Source: Streptomyces sp. NBS 14/10
Lineage (GTDB): Bacteria; Actinomycetota; Actinomycetes; Streptomycetales; Streptomycetaceae
Assembly (NCBI RefSeq): GCF_002224125.1
Contig: NZ_NCSM01000022.1
Coordinates: forward strand, 638,885-702,884
DNA: 64,000 bases
Direction of reading: 5' to 3'
The position numbers and the translations under genes were made by a program. The notes beneath the pieces are model-generated. The model was not told the DNA's origin and ran no database searches. It was given only the letters and a program-made list of their open reading frames with translations. This document shows positions 46,952 to 55,107 of this stretch, one piece after another (the stretch's first letter is position 1; every line of letters begins with the position of its first letter).

Positions 46952-49288
46952 GTGCGTTTTCATGACCGGCGTTTTCATGACCGGACAAGACCACTCGGCG
47001 CGCTCATGGCCGCGCTGGCGCTCGTCGGCGGATTACTGACCGCGGCCGCCGCCCCGGCCGCCGCCCGCCCCGACGACGCCCCGAGCAGACCCACCGCCGG
47101 CCTGGCCGCCGCCACCTGGAAGAACGTCCGCGTCGACGGCGGCGGTTTCGTCCCCGGCATCATCTTCAACCGCAAGGAGAAGAACCTCGCCTACGCCCGC
47201 ACCGACATCGGCGGGGCGTACCGCTGGGACCAGTCGGGTAAGCAGTGGGTGCCGCTGCTGGACTGGGTGGACTGGGACCGCTGGGGCTGGAGCGGGGTGG
47301 CCAGCCTGGCCAGCGACCCGGTCGAGCCGAACAAGCTGTACGCGGCCGTCGGCACGTACACCAACAGCTGGGACCCGACCAACGGCGCGATCCTGCGCTC
47401 CTCCGACCGCGGCGCCACCTGGCAGACCACCACCCTGCCCTTCAAGGTCGGCGGCAACATGCCCGGCCGCGGCATGGGCGAGCGGCTGGCGATCGACCCG
47501 AACAAGAACAGCGTGCTGTACTTCGGCGCGCCGAGCGGCAACGGCCTGTGGCGCTCCACCGACTCCGGCGCCACCTGGTCGAAGGTGACGGCCTTCCCCA
47601 ACGCGGGCAACTACGCCCAGGACCCCAGCGACTCCAGCGGCTATCTGAGCGACAACCAGGGCGTGGTGTGGGTGACCTTCGACGAGCGCACGGGCTCGTC
47701 GGGCACCGCGACCAAGACCATCTACGTCGGCGTGGCCGACAAGCAGAACACCGTCTACCGCTCGACCGACGGCGGCGCCACCTGGTCGCGGGTGGACGGA
47801 CAGCCGACCGGCTTCCTCTCCCACAAGGGCGTCCTGGACTCCAGAGGCGGCTACCTCTACATCACCACCAGCGACAAGGGCGGCCCGTACGACGGGGAGA
47901 AGGGCCAGGTGTGGCGGTACGCCACGGCCACCGGTGAGTGGAAGAACATCAGCCCGATGACGGACGCCGACACGTACTTCGGCTACAGCGGGCTGACGGT
48001 GGACCGCCAGAAGCCCGGCACGCTGATGGTGACCGGCTACAGCTCCTGGTGGCCGGACACCCAGATCTTCCGCTCCACCGACTCCGGCGCCACCTGGACC
48101 CGCGCCTGGGACTTCACCAGCTACCCCAACCGCTCCTTCCGCTACACCCAGGACGTCTCGTCCGTCCCCTGGCTGACCTTCGGCACCAACCCGTCCCCGC
48201 CCGAGGTCACCCCGAAGCTGGGCTGGATGACCGAGGCCCTGGAGATCGACCCGTTCGACTCCAACCGGATGATGTACGGCACCGGCGCCACGGTCTACGG
48301 CACCGAAAACCTCTCCACCTGGGACTCCGGCGGCCAGGTCAAGATCACGCCGATGGTCAGGGGTCTGGAGGAGACCGCGGTCAACGACCTGGCCAGCCCG
48401 CCCTCCGGCGCCCCGCTGCTCAGCGCCCTGGGCGACATCGGCGGCTTCCGCCACACCGACCTCGACGCGGTGCCTGCCAAGATGTTCAGCTCGCCCAGCT
48501 TCACCACGACCACCAGCCTGGACTACGCCGAGACCAACCCGAACACGGTGGTGCGGGTCGGCAACAACGACGCCGCGCCCCGGATCGCCTTCTCCACCGA
48601 CAACGGCGCCAACTGGTGGCAGGGCAGCGAGCCCTCCGGCGTCACCGGCGGCGGCACGGTGGCCGCGGCGGCCGACGGCAGCGGCTTCGTCTGGAGCCCC
48701 GAAGGCACCTCCTCCGTCTACTACACCGTCGGCTTCGGCAACTCCTGGACCGCCTCCAGCGGCATCCCGGCCGGGGCGGTCGTCGAATCCGACCGCAAGA
48801 ACCCGAAGAAGTTCTACGGCTTCAAGTCCGGCACGTTCTATGTGAGCACCGACGGCGGCGCCACCTTCACCGCCAAGGCCGCCACCGGCCTGCCCACCGA
48901 CGGCCCGGTGCGCTTCAAGGCCCTGCCGGGCACCGAGGGCGACATCTGGCTGGCCGGCGGCTCCACGAACGGGACGTACGGGCTGTGGCACTCCACCGAC
49001 TCCGGCGCGACCTTCACCAAGCTCTCGAACGTCCAGCAGGCCGACACCATCGGCTTCGGCAAGGCCGCCCCCGGCGCCTCGTACCAGGCGCTCTACGCCA
49101 GCGCCAAGATCGGCGGCACCCGCGGGATCTTCCGCTCCACGGACGCCGGGGCGAGCTGGGTACGGATCAACGACAACGCTCATCAATGGGCCTGGACCGG
49201 CGGCGCGATCACCGGCGACCCGCGGGTCTACGGGCGGGTGTACGTGAGCACGAACGGGCGCGGCATCCTGCGCGGCGACTCGACGTGA
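46952..49288 (+). CDS. secreted GH74 xyloglucanase
   Basis: 778 aa. Signal peptide (LGALMAALALVGGLLTAAAAPAAA), then two seven-bladed propellers typical of GH74; ARTDIGGAYRWD holds the first catalytic-type Asp (Asp85). Sialidase-type Asp boxes (STDSGATW, STDGGATW) recur through the protein. No cellulose-binding module is present at the C-terminus, unlike many secreted GH74 enzymes. GTG at 46952 has AGGAAG five bases upstream. The first residues are duplicated (RFHDRRFHDR). Hydrolyses xyloglucan outside the cell; the upstream CebR-type box indicates induction by cello-oligosaccharides. Confidence 0.94.
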   Translation: MRFHDRRFHDRTRPLGALMAALALVGGLLTAAAAPAAARPDDAPSRPTAGLAAATWKNVRVDGGGFVPGIIFNRKEKNLAYARTDIGGAYRWDQSGKQWVPLLDWVDWDRWGWSGVASLASDPVEPNKLYAAVGTYTNSWDPTNGAILRSSDRGATWQTTTLPFKVGGNMPGRGMGERLAIDPNKNSVLYFGAPSGNGLWRSTDSGATWSKVTAFPNAGNYAQDPSDSSGYLSDNQGVVWVTFDERTGSSGTATKTIYVGVADKQNTVYRSTDGGATWSRVDGQPTGFLSHKGVLDSRGGYLYITTSDKGGPYDGEKGQVWRYATATGEWKNISPMTDADTYFGYSGLTVDRQKPGTLMVTGYSSWWPDTQIFRSTDSGATWTRAWDFTSYPNRSFRYTQDVSSVPWLTFGTNPSPPEVTPKLGWMTEALEIDPFDSNRMMYGTGATVYGTENLSTWDSGGQVKITPMVRGLEETAVNDLASPPSGAPLLSALGDIGGFRHTDLDAVPAKMFSSPSFTTTTSLDYAETNPNTVVRVGNNDAAPRIAFSTDNGANWWQGSEPSGVTGGGTVAAAADGSGFVWSPEGTSSVYYTVGFGNSWTASSGIPAGAVVESDRKNPKKFYGFKSGTFYVSTDGGATFTAKAATGLPTDGPVRFKALPGTEGDIWLAGGSTNGTYGLWHSTDSGATFTKLSNVQQADTIGFGKAAPGASYQALYASAKIGGTRGIFRSTDAGASWVRINDNAHQWAWTGGAITGDPRVYGRVYVSTNGRGILRGDST
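46955..46984 (+). repeat. perfect 15-nt duplication after the GH74 start codon
   Basis: CGTTTTCATGACCGG occurs twice with no gap (46955-46969, 46970-46984), encoding RFHDR twice. It starts on the codon right after GTG. Confidence 0.95.
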
Positions 49289-49467
49289 CCGCGGGCGCCG
49301 ACCGCACCAACGGAGCCCGCCGCCCGCCCACTTGAGATGCCGGGGGAAGCAGCGGGCAAGCCCCCGGGCCGGGGTCCGGACCGCAGGGTTCCGGCCCCGG
49401 CCCACCCACCGGACCCGACCGGCAGGTAACGTCTGGAACGACCAGCGGATCAGCGGAAAGGCACGAG

Positions 49468-50328
49468 GTGACCGACATCGAACGCGTCGGAGTGGTGGGC
49501 TGCGGCCAGATGGGCGCGGGCATCGCGGAGGTATGCGCCCGTTCCGGCCTGGAGGTCAAGGTCGCGGAGACCACCGGCGAGGCCCTGGAGCTGGGCCGTA
49601 CCCGGCTGACCAACTCCCTCGGCAAGGCCGCCGAGCGCGGCAAGATCACCGAGGCGGAGCGCGACGCCACGCTGGACCGGCTGAGCTTCACCACCGACCT
49701 CGGCGAGTTCGCCGACCGCGATCTGGTCATCGAGGCGGTCGTGGAGAACGAGCAGGTCAAGACCGAGATCTTCCAGGTCCTCGACCAGGTCGTGACCCGC
49801 CCCGACGCCATCCTGGCCTCGAACACCTCCTCCATCCCCCTGGTCAAACTGGCCGTCGCCACCTCCCGCCCCGACCAGGTCATCGGCATCCACTTCTTCA
49901 ACCCGGCCCCGGTCCAGCAGCTCGTCGAGCTGATCCCGGCCCTCACCACCGGCGACCAGACCATCAAGCGCGCCGAGGCCCTGGTCCACGACATCCTCGG
50001 CAAACACGCCATCCGCGCCCAGGACCGCTCCGGCTTCGTCGTCAACGCGCTGCTGATCCCGTATCTGCTCTCCGCCATCCGTATGTTCGAATCCGGCATC
50101 GCCAGCCGCGAGGACATCGACAACGGCATGGAACTCGGCTGCGCCCACCCCATGGGCCCGCTCAAGCTGTCCGACCTGATCGGCCTGGACACGATCGCGG
50201 CGATCGCCGACTCGATGTACGCCGAGTACAAGGAACCCCTGTACGCCCCGCCGCCGCTGCTGCTGCGCATGGTCGACGCGGGGCGTCTTGGCCGCAAGAC
50301 GGGGTCGGGCTTCTACGAGTACGCCTGA
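49468..50328 (+). CDS. 3-hydroxybutyryl-CoA dehydrogenase
   Basis: 286 aa. NAD(P)-binding loop VGVVGCGQMGAGIAEVCARSG, catalytic His in GIHFFNPAPVQQLVELIP, and the C-terminal helix bundle (GCAHPMGPLKLSDLIGLD). Oxidises or makes (S)-3-hydroxybutyryl-CoA in short-chain fatty acid and ethylmalonyl-CoA metabolism. GTG at 49468 with AAAGG upstream. Single gene; convergent with the monooxygenase, four bases apart. Confidence 0.95.
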   Translation: MTDIERVGVVGCGQMGAGIAEVCARSGLEVKVAETTGEALELGRTRLTNSLGKAAERGKITEAERDATLDRLSFTTDLGEFADRDLVIEAVVENEQVKTEIFQVLDQVVTRPDAILASNTSSIPLVKLAVATSRPDQVIGIHFFNPAPVQQLVELIPALTTGDQTIKRAEALVHDILGKHAIRAQDRSGFVVNALLIPYLLSAIRMFESGIASREDIDNGMELGCAHPMGPLKLSDLIGLDTIAAIADSMYAEYKEPLYAPPPLLLRMVDAGRLGRKTGSGFYEYA

Positions 50329-50332
50329 CCCG

Positions 50333-51811
50333 CTACCGATCACGCCAGCGGGCGCCGATGTGGCCGTCCGGGCGGATGAGCAGCGCTCCGTGGGGGCCGA
50401 TCTCGCAGAGGTCGGTGTGCTCGCGGGGCAGGGGCTCGATGCGCAGCGGCCACGGTGCGGTGAGGTGTCGCTCCCAGTGGGCGGGGTCCGGGGTGAGCAG
50501 GGTGAACCATTCGCCCACGGCGTCGAGCGTGGAGCGGTCGGGTGTGAGCCAGAGGTGCGGCATGCGATGGCCCGGCCGTGGGGCGGGGACGTAGTCCGGG
50601 CCCGTGTCGGTGTCGGTATCGGAGTGGTACGTGGTGCCGAGTACGAGGCCGAGCTGCGCGAAGTACCGCTCTGACCAGGGAAGTTCGACCTCGGTCGGCG
50701 CCGCACCACCGCCTTGGAGCTGGTCACGGCGCCGGTTCTGTACGTCGAGCATGAGCTGGGTGTTGGCCACCGCTTGCCGGAGCGTCCGGTGGGCGACGGG
50801 GTGGCGTTCCGTCTCGTACGTGTCCAACAGCCCTGGATCGGCCCACCCGTGGAGCACACCCGCCAGTTTCCAGCAGAGGTTGTGCACATCGGCGATGCCG
50901 GTGTTCATGCCCAGGCCGCCGACGATGGGGATCGCGTGCGCCGCATCGCCGGCCAGCAGGGTCCGGCCGTGGCGGAAGCGCTCGGCGACGAACGCGTTCA
51001 TCACCCAGTGCTGAACCCGCGACACATCGGCTCGTACGTCGGTGTCGGGGCCGAGGGCGCGCGAGACGAACTCGGGCCAGTCGGTGCGCGCGGCGTCCTC
51101 GGGGGTGGGAACGAACCAGGCCCACCCTCCTTCGGGGTAGAGCGGGGCGAACAGTCCGTGCGCGGTGAAGTAGACCCCGGCGGGCTGGTGGGCGCACCAG
51201 CGGCCGAGGTCGGCGTCGAACACGACGGTGGTGAAGCCCCCCATGGCCCCGGGTCCTGTGGTGTCGATTCCCAGCCGTTGCCGGACGGTGGAGTTCGCCC
51301 CGTCGGCGGCGAGTACGTAACGGGCGCGGATCCGGGTCTCCGCACCGCGTCGATGGTCGACGAGCAGGGCCACGACGCACTCGGCTTCCTCGGCCAGCTC
51401 GATGAGCTCGGCCCCGAACCGCACGGGCGCGGCCGCCGCGGCGAGCAGGACGGGTTCCAGCCGGTCCTGCGAGGTGACCACGCCGATCACGGGGCTTTCC
51501 GGCACCGGCGCGTTGACCCCGATCATCGCCGCGGTGGCGAAGTCGCGGTCGTGGAGGGTGTCGCGGAAGCGGATACGGCCGAACTCCGGCGCGAACGCAT
51601 CGGCCGTGATCCTGGCCGCGAGCCCGAGCTGGCGATAGATCTCCATCGAGCGCACATTGACCAGCCGGGCCCGGGGAAAGGGCGACAGCTCGCCGTGCTT
51701 CTCGACCAGCAAGGTCCGGATGCCCCAGCGCTCCAGTAGCGCCCGTGCGGTGAGCCCGATCGGCCCACCGCCGACGATCAGTACCGGCACCTCGGCGTCT
51801 GCTGCGGGCAT
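50333..51811 (-). CDS. FAD-dependent aromatic monooxygenase (PheA/TfdB-type)
   Basis: 492 aa. FAD-binding GxGxxG-type fingerprint PVLIVGGGPIGLTARALLERWG near the start, a DG-type motif AADGANSTVRQRLGI, and GD motif LLAGDAAHAIPIVGGLGMNTGIAD. This is a group A flavoprotein hydroxylase of aromatic compounds, substrate unknown. It could act in antibiotic tailoring or aromatic degradation. ATG 51811 with GGAGG five bases upstream; a longer frame lacks one. No pathway partner lies adjacent. Confidence 0.9.
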   Translation of the reverse strand: MPAADAEVPVLIVGGGPIGLTARALLERWGIRTLLVEKHGELSPFPRARLVNVRSMEIYRQLGLAARITADAFAPEFGRIRFRDTLHDRDFATAAMIGVNAPVPESPVIGVVTSQDRLEPVLLAAAAAPVRFGAELIELAEEAECVVALLVDHRRGAETRIRARYVLAADGANSTVRQRLGIDTTGPGAMGGFTTVVFDADLGRWCAHQPAGVYFTAHGLFAPLYPEGGWAWFVPTPEDAARTDWPEFVSRALGPDTDVRADVSRVQHWVMNAFVAERFRHGRTLLAGDAAHAIPIVGGLGMNTGIADVHNLCWKLAGVLHGWADPGLLDTYETERHPVAHRTLRQAVANTQLMLDVQNRRRDQLQGGGAAPTEVELPWSERYFAQLGLVLGTTYHSDTDTDTGPDYVPAPRPGHRMPHLWLTPDRSTLDAVGEWFTLLTPDPAHWERHLTAPWPLRIEPLPREHTDLCEIGPHGALLIRPDGHIGARWRDR

Positions 51812-51928
51812 GTCGACCTCCCGGACCCGCGGATCGGTCGGACGGGCTGAGAACGCCGTGGGGATCCGCCGGTTACGTGACCGGCGCGCAGAGCACTCCA
51901 AGGGGGGAGGCGACCTGGCGGCGCACGG

Positions 51929-53410
51929 TCACGAGTGGGCGGGTTCTGGGCTGCCTCGGTGGGCCGGGCCGGCGGGGCGGGTGGTGGCGGTGGGGCGGGG
52001 CGGGGCGGCCGGCTGAAGGCGGACGGCGGCGTCGAGGCCTCCGTCGGGGGCGGGGCGCAGGGCGGTGTCACCGCCGCTGGCGTGGGTGAGCCGCTGGACC
52101 AGGGCGAGTCCCAGGCCGGTGCCGCCCTTGGGCGCGTCGGGGGCGCGCCAGAAGCGGTCGAAGGCGCGGTGGCGCTGTTCGGCGGTCATACCGGGGCCCT
52201 GGTCGATGATGTGCAGTTCGACCCAGCTGGGGCGCGGGGTGCGGTGGTGGCGGCGGTCGGCGGGGGCGGAGCGGAGTTCGAGGGTGACGGTGCCGGCCAG
52301 TGGGGACGCGCGCAGAGCGTTGGAGAGCAGGTTGTCCACGATCTGTTCGACGGCCCCGGGCACCGCGAGCACCTGTCCGACGAACTCGCCGCGCCGCACC
52401 AGCCGGACGCCGTGCTGTTCGAACAGCGAGGTCCAGGCGCGTTTCCGCTCGGCGCACACCCGGTCCAGGTCGACCGGTTCGCGGGTGCCGGCGCTCTCCT
52501 CCATACGGGCCATCGCCAGCAGGCCCTCGACCATACGGGCCAGCCGGTCGGTCTCGGTCATGGCGGCGGTGAGCCCGGCGCGGGCGTGCCCGGCGACGTC
52601 GGGCTCCAGGTTGTCCAGGCGCAGCCGCAGGGCGGCGAGCGGGGTTTTGAGCTGGTGCGATGCCTCTCCGGCGAAGGCGCGCTGGGAGGCCAGAAGGTGT
52701 TCGAGGCGGGCCGCGGTCTGGTTGAAGGTGGCGGCGAGGCTGCGTACTTCGGGTGGTCCTTCGGTGGTGGGGACGGGAGTGGCCAGGCTGCCCTCGGCCA
52801 GGCGGCGGGCGGCGCGTTCGAGGTGGAGGATGGGGCGGCTGATCCAGCGGGCCAGCCCGAAGGCCACCGCGGCGAGGGCGGTGAGCACGGCGAGCCCAGC
52901 GAGGGCCAGCAGCAGCCAGACGCGGTGGATGCGCGCGGACACCGCTTCCGTCGGCACGATGATGCGTACGGCGCCCTGGAGTTCGGCGCCGTGGGTGACG
53001 GGGGCGGCGACGGACAGGGACCGCACCCCGCCGATGGTGGAGGTGCGTACGTCGGCGGTGGACCGGCCGCCCAGCGCGGCCACGATCTCGGGGCGCGCCG
53101 CCAGGTCCCGGGACTCGCGGGCGGACAGCTCGTGGGAGGTGGCGAGCGGACGGCCGCGGCTGTCGACGACCAGGACCTTCCCGCCGATGCGCTCCGCGCA
53201 CATGAGGATGCGGGGGCGCAGTTCGCGTTCCGCGCGCCCGGCCGAGATGGAGAGCGAGGTGTACGCCGACACCGAGTCGGCCTCCTCCTTGGCCGCGGTG
53301 ACCACCCGTTCCCGTTCGCCCCGGCTGTAGACGAAGCCCAGCGGGATCTCCAGGCACAGCAGCACCAGCGCGGCGAGGCTCAGATAGCTGAGCAGCAGCC
53401 GGCGCCTCAT
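51929..53410 (-). CDS. two-component sensor histidine kinase
   Basis: 493 aa. First membrane helix at residues 5-28, an extracellular loop of about 130 residues (31-161), second helix 163-186, HAMP to about 240, then the phosphoacceptor His252 in GEASHQLKTPLAALRLRLDNL. N box VDNLLSNALRAS and G boxes DQGPGM and GGTGLGLALVQRL are complete. The ATG overlaps the response regulator stop (ATGA), so the two genes are one operon. It ends in a Pro/Ala/Thr-rich tail. The signal is unknown; divergent carbonic anhydrase and SulP genes suggest CO2, bicarbonate or pH. Confidence 0.93.
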   Translation of the reverse strand: MRRRLLLSYLSLAALVLLCLEIPLGFVYSRGERERVVTAAKEEADSVSAYTSLSISAGRAERELRPRILMCAERIGGKVLVVDSRGRPLATSHELSARESRDLAARPEIVAALGGRSTADVRTSTIGGVRSLSVAAPVTHGAELQGAVRIIVPTEAVSARIHRVWLLLALAGLAVLTALAAVAFGLARWISRPILHLERAARRLAEGSLATPVPTTEGPPEVRSLAATFNQTAARLEHLLASQRAFAGEASHQLKTPLAALRLRLDNLEPDVAGHARAGLTAAMTETDRLARMVEGLLAMARMEESAGTREPVDLDRVCAERKRAWTSLFEQHGVRLVRRGEFVGQVLAVPGAVEQIVDNLLSNALRASPLAGTVTLELRSAPADRRHHRTPRPSWVELHIIDQGPGMTAEQRHRAFDRFWRAPDAPKGGTGLGLALVQRLTHASGGDTALRPAPDGGLDAAVRLQPAAPPRPTATTRPAGPAHRGSPEPAHS

Positions 53411-54282
53411 GCGGTGTCGAAGGCGGGGGCGGCGAACCACGAGTCGGCGGCGGACGGTGCCGGAGCCGGTGCCGGTCGGGGCTCGGGGGCGCGTTCCGCG
53501 GTGCGTACGGCCAGCCGGAATCCCACCCCGCGCAGCGTCTGGATCCAGGCCGGGTCGCCCAGCTTGCGGCGCAGCGCCGCGATATGCACATCGAGCGTCT
53601 TGGTCGGGCCGTGGAAGTGCGGGTCCCACACCTGGTCGAGGATCTGCTGGCGGGAGTACACCGCGCCGGGGTCCTCGGTGAGCAGGGCGAGCAGTTCGAA
53701 CTCCTTGGGGGTGAGGGAGATCAGCGCCTCCCCCACCCACACCTGCCGGGTGCGCCGGTCCACGACCAGGGGCGGGGCGGGCGGCGGCCCGTCCACGGCG
53801 GGCTGAGGGGAGGCGGCGAAGGCCACCGGCTCGGGGGCGGGGAAAGGGACAGGGGTGGGGAAAGGGACAGGGGCAGGGAACGGGACAGCGGAAGGGGCGG
53901 GGCGGTCGGCCGGGGGCGGCTCTGCCCGCCCGGTGCGGCGGGTGACCGCGCGGATCCGGGCGATGAGCTCCCGGATGGAGAACGGCTTCGCCAGATAGTC
54001 GTCCGCGCCGAGCTCCAGCCCCAGCACCCGGTCGGCCTCCTCGCCGCGCGCGGTGAGCATGATGATCGGTACGTCGGAGACCTGCCGGATACCGCGGCAG
54101 ACGTCGATGCCGTCCATGTCCGGCAGCCCCAGGTCGAGCAGGACGATGTCGTCGTAAGGCCCCGCCAGCCCGGCCGCGCCGGTCGTCACATGATGGATCG
54201 TCAGTCCATAGCGCGCCAGCCCCTCGGCAAGTGGTTCGGCGATCGTCTCGTCGTCCTCGATGAGCAGCGCTCGTACGGTCAT
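53407..54282 (-). CDS. OmpR-family response regulator
   Basis: 291 aa, about 65 longer than usual. Receiver domain (residues 3-115; phospho-acceptor Asp50 in DIVLLDLGLPDMDG, Lys in LAKPF) and C-terminal winged helix (about 185-275, SLTPKEFELLALLTEDPG; TLDVHIAALRRKLGD) are joined by a long Pro/Phe/Ala linker with a VPFP repeat (53839-53892). A Pro/Ala tail follows. ATG 54282 is preferred (MTVRALLIEDDE), with AGGA just before. It precedes the kinase gene and probably binds the divergent region at 54283-54501. Confidence 0.93.
   Translation of the reverse strand: MTVRALLIEDDETIAEPLAEGLARYGLTIHHVTTGAAGLAGPYDDIVLLDLGLPDMDGIDVCRGIRQVSDVPIIMLTARGEEADRVLGLELGADDYLAKPFSIRELIARIRAVTRRTGRAEPPPADRPAPSAVPFPAPVPFPTPVPFPAPEPVAFAASPQPAVDGPPPAPPLVVDRRTRQVWVGEALISLTPKEFELLALLTEDPGAVYSRQQILDQVWDPHFHGPTKTLDVHIAALRRKLGDPAWIQTLRGVGFRLAVRTAERAPEPRPAPAPAPSAADSWFAAPAFDTA
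53839..53892. repeat. 18-nt x3 repeat encoding the response-regulator linker
   Basis: Three 18-base units; the first two differ only at the last base, and the third is diverged. They encode the VPFPxP repeats between the receiver and DNA-binding domains. Confidence 0.85.
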
Positions 54283-54501
54283 GGGTCCTGTCTCTTCCGT
54301 GAATACGGACAACATGAATCCCCCGCTCGGAGCCGACACGCTACAAGAGGGTCATTGGCCGGGTCCGAGTTTTGTGATGTTGCGCGCAAAAACCGCACTT
54401 GGACGAGTTCTGGTCGGGCGCTGGCCTTCGCTTAACCTTCCGCTGACCCAGACCTGCTTACGGTGCATGACACCTGGTCCAGCCAGCTGTCAGGAGGCAC
54501 G
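54283..54501. promoter_or_regulatory. divergent regulatory region with 11-bp direct repeats
   Basis: TTCGCTTAACC (54427-54437) is followed directly by TTCCGCTGACC (54438-54448), seven of eleven bases identical, a pattern seen for OmpR/PhoP-type regulators. The -10-like TACGGT (54459-54464) lies 10 bases downstream, placing the repeat over the -35 region of the rightward carbonic anhydrase operon. A TTGCGCGCAA palindrome is at 54380-54389. Confidence 0.5.
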
Positions 54502-55107
54502 ATGAAATCCTTGGTCGAGCACGCCCGCTCTTTTCGGTACCGAGCCGATTTCGCGAGCGACGAGTACCGGAAACTGGCCGAAGGACAATTTCCCGAAGCG
54601 CTGTTCATTACCTGTTCGGACTCTCGGGTCATACCCGCGCTCATCACCGGAGCCCGCCCCGGGGAAATTTTCGAGCTGCGCAACGCGGGCAACATAGTTC
54701 CGCCGCACGGAATGCATCTGGTCTCCGGTGAGGCCGCCACCGTCGAATACGCCTTGGAAGTGCTCGGGGTGCGGGACGTCGTCGTCTGCGGCCATTCCCA
54801 CTGTGGCGCCATGGGCGCGCTGGAGTCCGGCGCGGACCTGTCGACACTGCCCGGGGTGAGCGCCTGGCTGGAGCTCGCCCGGCCCGGGCTGGCCCCGGAG
54901 ATCACCGGTGGCTGCGAGGACCCGTCTCTGAGGGGGCTGGCGCAGCTCAATGTGCGCAACCAGCTCTCGGCGCTGACGGATTATCCGGCGGCCCGCCGAC
55001 GGCTGGAGGAGGGCCGGCTGCGGCTGCACGGCTGGTACTACCAGGTCGACACCGGCGAGCTGTGGGAGCTCGACCAGGACGGCCGCTTCCGGGAGCATCC
55101 GTGCTGA
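54502..55107 (+). CDS. beta-class carbonic anhydrase
   Basis: 201 aa. Interconverts CO2 and bicarbonate. Zinc ligands Cys38, His98 and Cys101 are in ITCSDSRV and CGHSHCGAM, with Asp40 next to Cys38 in CSDSR. AGGAGG lies four bases before ATG 54502. Stop codon overlaps the SulP gene start by seven bases, so the two are translationally coupled. Divergent from the two-component system. Confidence 0.96.
   Translation: MKSLVEHARSFRYRADFASDEYRKLAEGQFPEALFITCSDSRVIPALITGARPGEIFELRNAGNIVPPHGMHLVSGEAATVEYALEVLGVRDVVVCGHSHCGAMGALESGADLSTLPGVSAWLELARPGLAPEITGGCEDPSLRGLAQLNVRNQLSALTDYPAARRRLEEGRLRLHGWYYQVDTGELWELDQDGRFREHPC

Noticed and set aside
47033..49405. 790-codon open frame antisense to the GH74 gene
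   Set aside because: Its composition is a mirror of the GH74 codons (Gly/Val/Arg/Ala rich), with no start signals; GH74 on the plus strand is certain.
54380..54389. TTGCGCGCAA palindrome as an operator
   Set aside because: Short self-complementary GC-rich sequences are common here; no second copy or other support, so it is only noted within the regulatory region.
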